A stretch of DNA of 64,000 nt from Aureibaculum luteum (GTDB lineage: Bacteria > Bacteroidota > Bacteroidia > Flavobacteriales > Flavobacteriaceae), in contig NZ_QRGD01000001.1 of the NCBI RefSeq assembly GCF_003449015.1, positions 186,001 through 250,000 of the forward strand. The letters run 5' to 3'. Position 1 is the first letter of the stretch, and every line of letters starts with the position of its first letter. Shown piece by piece: positions 39,849-49,212 of the stretch. Under the pieces are notes generated by a model. That model had not been told where the DNA came from, searched no databases, and worked only from the letters and a program-made list of their open reading frames with translations. The position numbers and the translations under genes are program-made.

Positions 39849-39946
39849 AAGGTTTCGCTTTTGTTAATGTTACGTTAACGTGGTAACTTCACCAAGTGAA
39901 ATGTAAAAGTATTGATTTTAATTAGTATTAACTCAAATTAAATTAA

Positions 39947-42907
39947 ATGAGAAATTTTAGAAAAGCCTTTTTTGGCGTCTTATTTCTTTTTCCACTAATA
40001 GCAATGGCTCAAATTAGTGTAAAAGGAAAAGTAACTGATAAAGCCACCGGTACTGAATTACCAGGTGTAAATGTTATTGTAAAAGGTACTACAAATGGTA
40101 CCGTAACTGATTTTGATGGTCTTTACACAATTGATAATGTAAATATTGGAGACATACTAATATATTCATTTATCGGATTTAACAATGTAGAAGTTGCCAT
40201 AAAATCTAACGAAGATATTAATGTAATACTAGAAGAGTCAGCAGAAAGCTTACAAGAAGTAGTTATTATAGGTTATGGTACTACTACTAAAAAGGATGCT
40301 ACAGGTGCTGTTTCATCTGTAAAAGCAGCAGACATTAATAAAGGTGCAATTGCCTCACCTGAACAATTATTGGTAGGTAAAGTTGCTGGTGTTCAAGTGA
40401 CGACAGGTGGTGGAGCACCCGGTACAGGAAGTACCATTCGTATTAGAGGTGGTTCTTCATTAACGGCTACTAACAATCCTTTAATTATTATTGATGGTGT
40501 TCCTATCGATAATGAAGGTGTATCTGGAACTAGAAACCCATTAAATATTGTAAACCCAAATGATATTGATTCTTATAGTATATTAAAAGATGCATCTGCA
40601 ACTGCTATTTACGGTTCTAGAGCATCAAATGGTGTAATAATCATTACTACTAAAAAAGGTAAAAGCGGTGGTATTAAAGCTAATTATTCAGCTAACGTAT
40701 CTGTTCAAGAGAACACTCAATTTGTAGACGCCATGTCTGCAACTGATTTCAAAGGATATGTAAATGCTAATGGAGTAGCTACTGACATTGCCCTAATAGG
40801 AAACGCTAACAACAACTGGCAAGATGAGATTTTTCAAACCGGTATGGGTACAGACCATAATATAAGTCTTTCTGGCGGTAGCGATAAATTTAATGTAAGA
40901 GGTTCTATGGGATACACCAATTTAAATGGTACCTTAAAAACTTCTAAATTAGAAAGAGCGACCTACTCTATAAATATTGGTACTAAATTTTTTGACAATA
41001 AGTTAAAAATTGATCTAAACACTAAGGCTTCATTAATTGCCAACCGATTTGCTGATCAAGGTGCAATAGGAAATGCAATATCATTTGACCCTACACAACC
41101 TATTTATGACAACAGCTTACCTTTTGGAGGTTACTTTGAATGGACAAGCCCTATTGATGGTAGAGCTATCCAAACTGGAGCTCCTAGAAACCCATTGGCA
41201 TTATTAGAACAAAGAAGAAACGAATCGAGTGTAAAACGTTTTATTGGAAATATTCAATTTGATTATAAAATGCATTTTTTACCAGATTTAAGAGCAAATC
41301 TTAATCTAGGTATCGATAAATCAAGTTCAAAAGGTTTTAATAATATCTTTAATTCTTCCACTACACAATTAGCAGATGGTACTAATTTAGGGAACATGGC
41401 TACTTATAATCAAGAAAAAGAAAATCAATTGTTAGATTTTTACTTGAATTATGTAAAAAACATTGAATCTATTGACAGTAAAATAGATGTAATGGCAGGG
41501 TATTCTTACCAAAATTTTTTAAATGAAGGTGGAGATGTCAGTAACTTACAAGATATGAGCATCAGCCAAATAAGCGACTATTCTAATATTCTTAATTTAC
41601 AATCATTTTTTGGTAGATTAAATTACACCTTAGCAAATAAGTATTTATTTACATTTACCTATAGAGCAGATGGATCTTCTAGATTTAGAGGAGATAACAA
41701 ATGGGGGAAATTTCCTTCAGCTGCCTTTGCTTGGAAAATGAAAGAGGAGTCCTTTTTACAAGATTCTAATACAATCTCAGATTTAAAACTAAGAGTAGGT
41801 TGGGGTATTACGGGGCAACAAGATATAGGTGACTATAATCCTGCTTTAGCAACCTATTTGCTAAGTAATAATACAGCCCAATATCAATTTGGAAATGGTT
41901 TCGTATCAACTTATAGAGCAGAACCATATAATACCACATTAAAATGGGAAGAAACTACTACCTATAACTTGGGTTTAGATTTTGGTTTTCTTAATGATAG
42001 AATTAATGGTAGTATTGATGGTTATTTTAGAGAAACCGTTGATTTGTTAAACTTTATCTCCTTTCCTGCGGGTTCCGCATTATCAAATGCAGATAACGCC
42101 AATATAGGGAGCTTAGAAAACAAAGGGGTTGAATTGACTTTGAATTTTATTCCTATAAAAACGGATGACTTAGATTTAACATTAAGCCTAAATGGAGCTT
42201 GGAATGACAGTGAAATTACCAAATTAACCACTAACGAAAGTGCCGATTATGAAGGAGAACCAACTGGTGGTATTTCTGGTGGTGTTGGAAACAACATTCA
42301 AATTCACTCTGTAGGCTATGCTCCAAGTACTTTCTATGTGTATGAGCAAGTTTATGATGCTAATGGAAAACCATTAGAAGATGTTTATGTAGATAGAGAC
42401 GGAGATGGTTCAATAACTTTGGATGACAGATATAGATTTGAAAATCCGAATGCAGACATAACACTTGGTTTTGCTACTGATTTAAATTATAAAAACTGGA
42501 ATTTTACAATGTCTTGGAGAGGAAGTTTTGGAAACTACGTCTATAATAACGTAGATTCTAATTTAGGATTTAAACTTAATTTATTAAATACAGCTTTCCC
42601 TGATGTTATTTCTAACGGTGTAGAAAACATTTTAGAAACTGGTTTTATAAATGGAGGAACTGAAAGATACTTATCAGATTATTACGTACAAGACGCTTCG
42701 TTTGTTAAATTAGACAATATTGGTATAGGTTATAATTTTAATAGTGTCTTTGGTGAAGGCACTAACTTGAAGCTAAATGCTACTGTACAAAATGCATTGA
42801 TAATTACTGATTACGAAGGTTTAGATCCTGAAGTTTTTGGAGGAATTGATTACAATATTTATCCAAGACCAAGAATCTATACGTTAGGTCTTAATTTAAA
42901 CTTTTAA
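39947..42907 (+). CDS. susC: SusC-type TonB-dependent maltodextrin receptor
   Basis: The 986-residue outer-membrane receptor has a signal peptide at 1-22 and a carboxypeptidase-D-like domain at about 24-100 (SVKGKVTDKATGTELPGVNV). The plug domain follows after the TonB-box region ESLQEVVIIGYGTTTKKD, then a 22-stranded barrel ending in LGLNLNF with a C-terminal Phe. Motifs of SusC receptors such as LLVGKVAGVQV and SYSILKDASATAIYGSRASNG are present. It should import maltooligosaccharides with SusD as its lid and TonB-ExbBD energy. Confidence 0.96.
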   Translation: MRNFRKAFFGVLFLFPLIAMAQISVKGKVTDKATGTELPGVNVIVKGTTNGTVTDFDGLYTIDNVNIGDILIYSFIGFNNVEVAIKSNEDINVILEESAESLQEVVIIGYGTTTKKDATGAVSSVKAADINKGAIASPEQLLVGKVAGVQVTTGGGAPGTGSTIRIRGGSSLTATNNPLIIIDGVPIDNEGVSGTRNPLNIVNPNDIDSYSILKDASATAIYGSRASNGVIIITTKKGKSGGIKANYSANVSVQENTQFVDAMSATDFKGYVNANGVATDIALIGNANNNWQDEIFQTGMGTDHNISLSGGSDKFNVRGSMGYTNLNGTLKTSKLERATYSINIGTKFFDNKLKIDLNTKASLIANRFADQGAIGNAISFDPTQPIYDNSLPFGGYFEWTSPIDGRAIQTGAPRNPLALLEQRRNESSVKRFIGNIQFDYKMHFLPDLRANLNLGIDKSSSKGFNNIFNSSTTQLADGTNLGNMATYNQEKENQLLDFYLNYVKNIESIDSKIDVMAGYSYQNFLNEGGDVSNLQDMSISQISDYSNILNLQSFFGRLNYTLANKYLFTFTYRADGSSRFRGDNKWGKFPSAAFAWKMKEESFLQDSNTISDLKLRVGWGITGQQDIGDYNPALATYLLSNNTAQYQFGNGFVSTYRAEPYNTTLKWEETTTYNLGLDFGFLNDRINGSIDGYFRETVDLLNFISFPAGSALSNADNANIGSLENKGVELTLNFIPIKTDDLDLTLSLNGAWNDSEITKLTTNESADYEGEPTGGISGGVGNNIQIHSVGYAPSTFYVYEQVYDANGKPLEDVYVDRDGDGSITLDDRYRFENPNADITLGFATDLNYKNWNFTMSWRGSFGNYVYNNVDSNLGFKLNLLNTAFPDVISNGVENILETGFINGGTERYLSDYYVQDASFVKLDNIGIGYNFNSVFGEGTNLKLNATVQNALIITDYEGLDPEVFGGIDYNIYPRPRIYTLGLNLNF

Positions 42908-42917
42908 ATAGATAAAG

Positions 42918-44783
42918 ATGAAAAAACATATTTTTAAAATAACCATTTTAAGTGTCGTGTTGGGTTTATTTACCTTAACATCATGTTTAAACGAATTAGA
43001 CACGTTACCTAATGATGATGATATCGCATTAGCTGACGAAGTATTTAACGACCCTGCAGCTTACAAACAAGTATTGGCAAAACTATATGCTGGTTTGGCT
43101 ATAAGTGGTCAAGAAGGCCCTGCGGGTGCTCCAGACATCTCAGGTATAGATGAAGGTTTTAGTCAATACTTAAGACAATATTGGTTGGCACAAGAAGTAA
43201 CTACTGACGAAGCAGTTATCGGTTGGGCAGATGGAAGTTTACCAGATTATCACGAACAAGATTGGAATTCAGGTAACGAATTTATTAGAGCTTTATATAA
43301 TAGAATTTTTTATCAAATAAAAGCATGTAATACTTTTTTAAGCCAAACCACACCAGAACTTTTAAGTAGTAGAGGTGTTGACGGTACATTATTGACAGAA
43401 ATAAATACCTATCGTGCAGAAGCTCGTTTTTTAAGAGCTTTAAGTTATTATCACGCAATTGACTTTTTTGGAAACGTACCATTTAATGATGAAAATGATC
43501 CAGTGGGTTATTGGACACCTGAACAAATGAGCAGAGCTGATTTATTCAATTATGTTGAAAGTGAGTTGTTAGCTATCGAGAGCATATTAACTCCGCCTAT
43601 GGCAAACGAATATGCAAGGGTAGATCAAGCAGGAGCATGGGCATTGCTAGCTAAATTATATTTAAATGCTGAAGTGTATACAGGTCAAGCAAAATATACA
43701 GAGACTATAACGTATGCAAATAAAGTAATAAATGCAGGTTATACCTTAGAACCTGATTATGAAAATTTATTCTTAGCAGATAACCATACGGCGAGTGGTG
43801 TTATTTTCCCAATAGCCTTTGATGGTTTACATACACAGTCTTATGGAGGAACAACCTTTTTAATACATGCGGCTATCGGTGGTTCAATGGCACCAGCAGA
43901 TTTTGGAGTTAATAGTGGTTGGGGTGGTAACCGTACTACAAGTGCTTTAGTAAACTTGTTTAATTACACATTTAATAGTACTGCTGCAAATAATGCTATT
44001 GGAGCAGCTTCTAATTGGGGTATTGTAGGCGACCTTACTGATTGGGGAGGTCAATCTGATATGATACTGTACCAAACAGAAACTGCTAATGTGTATCAGG
44101 CATACTATCAATTACCTGATGCTGAATTAAAGTTCAGACCAGATAATGCTTGGGGAAGTGATTTTGGTGGTGCAGATGGAAATATTGTTGTAACTGCTGG
44201 TTTATATAAAATTACTGTAAATACAGCTGATAAAACATACACACTCCAGTCTTTAGCTGACGCAAGAGCCATGTTCTATACTGATGGTCAAAATTTAGAA
44301 ATTACTGATATCCCTACATTTACAGAAGGTTATGCAATCTCTAAATTCAAAAATGTAGATAGAGACGGCAATGCCGGTTCTGATGCTAGTGGTAACTTTA
44401 CAGATACAGACTTTCCTTTATTCCGTTTAGCAGATGTATATTTAATGTATGCAGAAGCTGTCTTAAGAGGTGGTTCAGGAGGTGATGAAACTACAGCAAT
44501 GGGTTATGTAAACCAACTAAGAACACGAGCTAACAGCCCTGTTCAAGTTAGTTCAATTGATCTTGACCTTATCCTTGACGAAAGAGCAAGAGAATTATAC
44601 TGGGAAGGACACCGCAGAACAGACTTAATTAGATACGGTAAATTTTCTGATGGAACTTATACTTGGCCTTGGAAAGGCGGTGCAGAAGACGGAGTTAGTA
44701 CTTCAAGCCATTTAGATTTGTTTCCAATACCATCTACGGATATGAATGCAAATCCAAATCTGCAACAAAATACAGGTTACTAA
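42918..44783 (+). CDS. susD: SusD-type starch-binding lipoprotein with inserted SusE-like module
   Basis: The 621-residue lipoprotein has Cys23 (LFTLTSCLNEL). The helical TPR-like SusD core is seen in the TYRAEARFLRALSYYHAIDFFGNVPF motif and the C-terminal FPLFRLADVYLMYAEA and DERARELYWEGHRRTDLIRYG motifs. Ordinary SusD proteins are near 530-550 residues. Residues ~365-445 are an extra module: WGIVGDLTDWGGQSDMILY through LKFRPDNAWGSDFGG and YKITVNTADKTYTLQ. This resembles the repeats in the SusE gene immediately downstream. The core resumes at DARAMFYTDG. It caps SusC and binds starch; the insert probably adds a binding site. It lies 10 bases after susC. Confidence 0.93.
   Translation: MKKHIFKITILSVVLGLFTLTSCLNELDTLPNDDDIALADEVFNDPAAYKQVLAKLYAGLAISGQEGPAGAPDISGIDEGFSQYLRQYWLAQEVTTDEAVIGWADGSLPDYHEQDWNSGNEFIRALYNRIFYQIKACNTFLSQTTPELLSSRGVDGTLLTEINTYRAEARFLRALSYYHAIDFFGNVPFNDENDPVGYWTPEQMSRADLFNYVESELLAIESILTPPMANEYARVDQAGAWALLAKLYLNAEVYTGQAKYTETITYANKVINAGYTLEPDYENLFLADNHTASGVIFPIAFDGLHTQSYGGTTFLIHAAIGGSMAPADFGVNSGWGGNRTTSALVNLFNYTFNSTAANNAIGAASNWGIVGDLTDWGGQSDMILYQTETANVYQAYYQLPDAELKFRPDNAWGSDFGGADGNIVVTAGLYKITVNTADKTYTLQSLADARAMFYTDGQNLEITDIPTFTEGYAISKFKNVDRDGNAGSDASGNFTDTDFPLFRLADVYLMYAEAVLRGGSGGDETTAMGYVNQLRTRANSPVQVSSIDLDLILDERARELYWEGHRRTDLIRYGKFSDGTYTWPWKGGAEDGVSTSSHLDLFPIPSTDMNANPNLQQNTGY
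44010..44255 (+). other. SusE-type carbohydrate-binding module inserted in SusD
   Basis: The encoded segment (SusD residues 365-446) follows the same order as the SusE modules: WGIVG, a mid-segment ELKFRPDNAWGSDFGG with an aromatic near the binding site, then IVVTAGLYKITVN. Compare IKFRTNDSWDTNYGD and ITVTAGNYIITVD in SusE. The insertion interrupts the core between VNLFNYTF and DARAMFYTDG. Confidence 0.7.
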
Positions 44784-44801
44784 ATAAAAAAAATTAAACA
44801 G

Positions 44802-46151
44802 ATGAAAAATATATTTTATAAATTATTGATCTTAGTTGTAGCTCCGCTTCTAATAGTGAGTTGCGATGACAAGGACGCTCTGGCTGAGTTAAATTCAAAT
44901 GCCAGTGTAACTGCCAATTTATCGAATTCTAGTGTGGTATTAGAAGCTACAAATGCAGATGCAGAAGCCTTAACAATTACTTGGTCAGAACCTGATTTTG
45001 GTTATAATGCGGCTCCTTCGTACACTATTTACATGGATAATGCGGGAGATAATTTCAGCAAACCTGAAAAAGTTTCTGTGGGTAAAGAATTGCAAAAATC
45101 ATTAACAGTATCACAGTTAAATGCCATCTTATTAAAATTAGAATTAGAGGAAGGTACACCTGCTGATGTTGAAGTAAAAGTAATTGCTGAATTAGGTGAT
45201 TATAACGGTGTAGAATCTAGTGCTCTGGTTTTAAATGCTTCTGTATATCAAGATAAATTAGATTTATCTACTACTTGGGGTGTTGTAGGCTCTGCTACAG
45301 TAAATGGTTGGAACGGTCCAGATGTTCCATTCTATACAACAAGTACAGCAGATGTATATGTCGCTTATACGACATTAACTGATGGAGACATTAAATTCCG
45401 TCAAAATAATAGTTGGGAATCTCCGAACGTAAATTATGGTGACGACAATGCTGATGGTAGTTTAGAAGAAGGTGGAACAGATATTGCTGTTACCTCTGGA
45501 ACCTATAAAATCACTTTAAACCTAAGTGCTTTAACCTATACACTTGAAGAATATTCATTAGGAATTACTGGATCTGCAACTCCTATAGGTTGGCCTGCTG
45601 ACCCACAAATTATTCCTGATGCTCAATTTACATATGATTCTTATTCTGATTCATGGAAAGTAATCATTGCTCTATCTGATGGTGATATTAAATTCCGAAC
45701 AAATGATAGTTGGGATACTAATTATGGTGATACAGGTGCCGATGGCACTTTAGAATCAGCAGGCGATAACATAACAGTTACTGCTGGAAATTATATAATT
45801 ACCGTTGATCTTAACAATTCAGAATATGAATTGGAAGCAATAGATCATATTTGGGGAATTACCGGATCTGGTTCACCTACAGGTTGGCCTGCTGATCCAC
45901 AAATTATTCCAGATGTGAAATTTACACGTGATTTTAGCACTGACGATGACATATGGGTGATTAATAGCATTGACCTTACTGCTGGTGAAATTAAATTCCG
46001 TGCAGATGACAGTTGGGATGTTAATTATGGTGATACTGGTGCTGATGGAACATTAGAATCAGGTGGTGATAACATTGCGGTTGACGCTGGTTCTTATAAG
46101 ATTACTTTAGACTTAAGTGATTCTAGTAGTCCTAAATACATATTGGAATAA
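44802..46151 (+). CDS. susE: SusE/SusF family starch-binding lipoprotein
   Basis: The 449-residue lipoprotein has Cys21 (LLIVSCDDKD). The N-terminal SusE domain spans about 25-147 (ALTITWSEPDFGYNAAPSYTIYMD). Three starch-binding-type modules follow at about 158-250, 253-345 and 350-449, each with the IKFR..(N/D)SWD.NYGD pattern and a terminal K/IITxDL strand. The last two are highly alike even at DNA level. It sits on the cell surface and passes starch to SusCD. It lies 18 bases after susD, with a terminator behind it. Confidence 0.93.
   Translation: MKNIFYKLLILVVAPLLIVSCDDKDALAELNSNASVTANLSNSSVVLEATNADAEALTITWSEPDFGYNAAPSYTIYMDNAGDNFSKPEKVSVGKELQKSLTVSQLNAILLKLELEEGTPADVEVKVIAELGDYNGVESSALVLNASVYQDKLDLSTTWGVVGSATVNGWNGPDVPFYTTSTADVYVAYTTLTDGDIKFRQNNSWESPNVNYGDDNADGSLEEGGTDIAVTSGTYKITLNLSALTYTLEEYSLGITGSATPIGWPADPQIIPDAQFTYDSYSDSWKVIIALSDGDIKFRTNDSWDTNYGDTGADGTLESAGDNITVTAGNYIITVDLNNSEYELEAIDHIWGITGSGSPTGWPADPQIIPDVKFTRDFSTDDDIWVINSIDLTAGEIKFRADDSWDVNYGDTGADGTLESGGDNIAVDAGSYKITLDLSDSSSPKYILE
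45558..46148 (+). repeat. Tandem DNA repeat encoding SusE modules 2 and 3
   Basis: Units 45558-45836 and 45849-46148 share long near-identical stretches, for example those encoding GWPADPQIIPD and NYGDTGADGTLES. Unit 1 (from 45273) is more diverged. This points to recent duplication of one binding module. Confidence 0.75.
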
Positions 46152-46186
46152 TAAATACAAATTAGTTTTTATTATCTAGTTCATTA

Positions 46187-46221
46187 AAGGCTGTTTGTGT
46201 TTGCATAAACAGCCTTTTTTC
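46187..46221 (+). terminator. Intrinsic terminator after susE
   Basis: AAAGGCTGTTT (46187-46197) pairs with AAACAGCCTTT (46208-46218) and runs into a six-T tract. It separates susCDE from the secreted amylase gene, so the latter may have partial read-through or its own promoter. Confidence 0.88.
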
Positions 46222-46268
46222 TTTAATTTATAAACGAGCATAGAATCTTTAAATAAAAAATAAATACT

Positions 46269-49040
46269 ATGAAGAAAATACTACTCTTATTAATTTTCCT
46301 AAGTTCTTTGCTTTCACAAGCACAATTATCATGGCAAGGAACCACTACTCCTGAAGCAAATTCTTCAGACCCTGTACTATTATTTGATGCTACGGGAACA
46401 CCTTTAGAATCATATACCGGAACAATCTACGCACATACTGGGGTTACAACCGATGACACAAACAATTGGGTAAATGTAATTGGAGATTGGGGAGTCAATA
46501 CTTCTCAGCCTTCTCTTACACTCGTATCAGGAAATTTATACAGTTTAACTTTTACACCTAGCATCCTATCGTTTTACAATAACCCTTCAGGCACAATCAC
46601 TGCAATTGATATGGTGTTAAGGAGTGCAGATGCTAATTCACAAACCGGTGACTTAAACATTACTGTGGGAGGTTTTCAAATAACTATTACAGCACCATCC
46701 AATGATATTACATTATTAAATTCTGGAGAATCGTTGTCTGTTTCCGCAACCTCTTCCCTTGAAGCAAATTTTGTTTTAAAGGCTAATGGTACAATTATTG
46801 ACACGAAAAATAATATCAAAACTTACAGTTATAGCCATACAAATATAACTGCAAACATCGATTACACTCTTGAAGTAACAAACGCAAGCCAAACAATTTC
46901 TAAAACTTTTATAGTCAAATTAATACCGACAGTTACCGAAGCACCAGTACCGACAGGAATGCTGGACGGCTTTAATCTCGATGCTTCTGATAACACAAAA
47001 GCCACTTTGGTTTTATATGCACCCGAGAAACAATTTGTAAATCTCATTGGCTCGATGAACAATTGGACGCCTGATGACACCAATTATCTACTAAAAAAAG
47101 ACAGTTCAAAAGATCGTTTCTGGATAGAACTTACAGGCTTAACGCCTCAAACTAATATTCTTTATCAATATTTAGTTGATGGATTGATACGAATTGCAGA
47201 TCCATATTCTACTACCATTTTAGATGAAAGTAATGACCAATACATCAACAATACAACCTATCCTAACTTGCCAGCTTATCCAACAGGGCTAACAACACAT
47301 GCGGTTACATTATTAAGAACTGGAGACACACCGTACGCCTGGCAAAACACAAATTTCCAAGCTCCTGCAAAAACCGATTTGGTGATTTATGAATTACTCA
47401 TAAGAGATTTTGATGCCCTACATAGCTTTGATGCTGTAAAAGCAAGATTAGATTATCTTCAAGATTTAGGAATTAACGCTATTGAATTGATGCCGGTAAG
47501 TGAATTCGAAGGTAATGAAAGTTGGGGCTATAATCCATCATTCCATATGGCATTAGACAAATATTATGGATCTCCAACTGCTTTTAAACAGCTTATTGAT
47601 GAATGCCATAATCGTGGTATCGCAGTAGTATTAGATGTTGTGTATAATCATGCTTCAGATCAAAACCCTTTTTACAGAATGTGGAATACCGATAATGGTG
47701 GTTATGGTGGACAAGCAACGACAGATAGTCCGTTTTTTAATCAAGAAGCAACACATGCTTATAGTGTATCTAATGACCTTAACCATAGTAAACAAGCCAC
47801 TAAAGATTATGTAAAACGTACTACTCAATATTGGATTGATGAATATAAAATTGACGGTTTTAGATGGGATTTGACCAAAGGCTTTACGCAGAATTGTACT
47901 TCCTTAGATGAAGGATGTACAGGGAGCTATCAAGCTGACCGAGTTGCGGTACTAAAAACATATGCAGATTATCAGTGGGAAAAAGACACTGATTTCTATG
48001 TTATTTTTGAACATTTAGGAGGAATTACAGAGGAGACAGAATGGGCAAATTATCGTTTGAATGAAGGTAAAGGCATAATGCTTTGGAGTAATCTTAACGG
48101 AAATTATAGTGAAGCTACGATGGGTTATAACGCTGATGGAAAATCAGATATTTCGTGGATAGATTACCACGAACGAGGCTGGTCAGTTCCTGCCAATGTC
48201 ACCTATATGGAAAGCCATGATGAAGAACGCGTAATGTATAAAAACCTAGAATTTGGTAATTCAAGCGGTAGCTATAGTACAAAAACCTTAGCCACAGCCT
48301 TAGATCGTATGGAATTGGCAGGTGCCTTTTATTTTACAATTCCAGGTCCGAAAATGATTTGGCAATTTGGCGAATTAGGTTATGACATAGGTATTGACGA
48401 AGGAGGAAGAACAGGGAATAAACCTATTTTATGGAACTATTATACTGAACCTGATCGAAAAGCAATTTACGATACTTGGGCAAAATTAATAAAGCTTAAA
48501 AAACAAGTTCCCATTTTTAAAACCAATAATTTTAATTTAAACGTAGCTAATTCAAACGGACTAAAAAAGATTCATTTAACAAATGATGATTCAAATCCCG
48601 ATGTAAAACACATTACTATTATTGGAAACTTTGGTTTAACAACACAAATAATAAGTCCTGAATTTCAACAAACCGGAACTTGGTATAATCTTTTAAATGA
48701 TAATGAATCAATAACTGTAGTTAGTGTAAGTGCACCAATAAGCTTACTCCCAGGAGAATTTAAAGTATATGGAACAAGTGCAGTCACTTTAGGTGTTGAA
48801 AATGTCTCAATAAATGATTTGGTAAGTATTTATCCAAACCCAATAACGGATTCATTTAAAATTAGCACTGCAACCAATAAAGTAGCTATTTATGATATTT
48901 CAGGACGAATGGTAAAATCATTTAATGGAAGTTTTGAGCAAAATAAAAGTTTTGATATTTCTGATTTAAAACCAGCTATTTATTTAGTTAAATTACAGTC
49001 AGAATTAGGTTTTGCAACAAAAAAACTAATTAAGCAATAA
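46269..49040 (+). CDS. T9SS-secreted GH13 alpha-amylase/pullulanase-type enzyme
   Basis: The 923-residue protein has a signal peptide at 1-19. Beta modules at about 20-215 are of unknown family. A CBM48-like module at ~230-315 (VNLIGSMNNWTPDD) precedes a GH13 barrel. The barrel motifs are VVYNHAS near 458-464, FRWDLTKGF with nucleophile Asp534, the acid/base Glu581 in VIFEHLGG and ESHDEER at 648-654. Residues ~840-923 are a T9SS type-A sorting domain (VSIYPNPITDSFKIS ... GRMVKSFNG ... IYLVKLQSE). It should be released or anchored at the surface and start starch breakdown, replacing the surface role of SusG. Confidence 0.92.
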   Translation: MKKILLLLIFLSSLLSQAQLSWQGTTTPEANSSDPVLLFDATGTPLESYTGTIYAHTGVTTDDTNNWVNVIGDWGVNTSQPSLTLVSGNLYSLTFTPSILSFYNNPSGTITAIDMVLRSADANSQTGDLNITVGGFQITITAPSNDITLLNSGESLSVSATSSLEANFVLKANGTIIDTKNNIKTYSYSHTNITANIDYTLEVTNASQTISKTFIVKLIPTVTEAPVPTGMLDGFNLDASDNTKATLVLYAPEKQFVNLIGSMNNWTPDDTNYLLKKDSSKDRFWIELTGLTPQTNILYQYLVDGLIRIADPYSTTILDESNDQYINNTTYPNLPAYPTGLTTHAVTLLRTGDTPYAWQNTNFQAPAKTDLVIYELLIRDFDALHSFDAVKARLDYLQDLGINAIELMPVSEFEGNESWGYNPSFHMALDKYYGSPTAFKQLIDECHNRGIAVVLDVVYNHASDQNPFYRMWNTDNGGYGGQATTDSPFFNQEATHAYSVSNDLNHSKQATKDYVKRTTQYWIDEYKIDGFRWDLTKGFTQNCTSLDEGCTGSYQADRVAVLKTYADYQWEKDTDFYVIFEHLGGITEETEWANYRLNEGKGIMLWSNLNGNYSEATMGYNADGKSDISWIDYHERGWSVPANVTYMESHDEERVMYKNLEFGNSSGSYSTKTLATALDRMELAGAFYFTIPGPKMIWQFGELGYDIGIDEGGRTGNKPILWNYYTEPDRKAIYDTWAKLIKLKKQVPIFKTNNFNLNVANSNGLKKIHLTNDDSNPDVKHITIIGNFGLTTQIISPEFQQTGTWYNLLNDNESITVVSVSAPISLLPGEFKVYGTSAVTLGVENVSINDLVSIYPNPITDSFKISTATNKVAIYDISGRMVKSFNGSFEQNKSFDISDLKPAIYLVKLQSELGFATKKLIKQ

Positions 49041-49045
49041 CTAAA

Positions 49046-49090
49046 AAGACCTCATAACACCGATATTTCGATGTTGTGAGGTCTTGGTTT
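49046..49090 (+). terminator. Intrinsic terminator of the secreted amylase gene
   Basis: AAGACCTCATAACA (49046 onward) pairs with TGTTGTGAGGTCTT (to 49085) with one wobble, followed by a GG-interrupted T tract (TTGGTTTTT). Confidence 0.8.
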
Positions 49091-49094
49091 TTGT

Positions 49095-49166
49095 GTCATT
49101 CCGACGAAGGAGCAACCTCATTAATAGTACTTGTCATTTGAACAGATTCCTCGTTCCTCGGATAAC
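49095..49166. repeat. Imperfect palindromic repeat element
   Basis: Left arm GTCATTCCGACGAAGGAG (49095 onward) and right arm ending TCGTTCCTCGGATAAC (to 49166) form an inverted repeat over about 23 bases with few mismatches around a ~25-base centre. The left arm resembles a dispersed repeat known from flavobacterial genomes. It fills the gap between two convergent genes. Confidence 0.5.
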
Positions 49167-49212
49167 AGTAATAAATTAAATCTCAAGTCTATATCTTATC
49201 TCTAATACCTAT

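Noticed and set aside
45273-46148. Possible CRISPR-like tandem repeat
   Set aside because: Units are ~290 bases, contiguous and coding for SusE modules, with no spacers.
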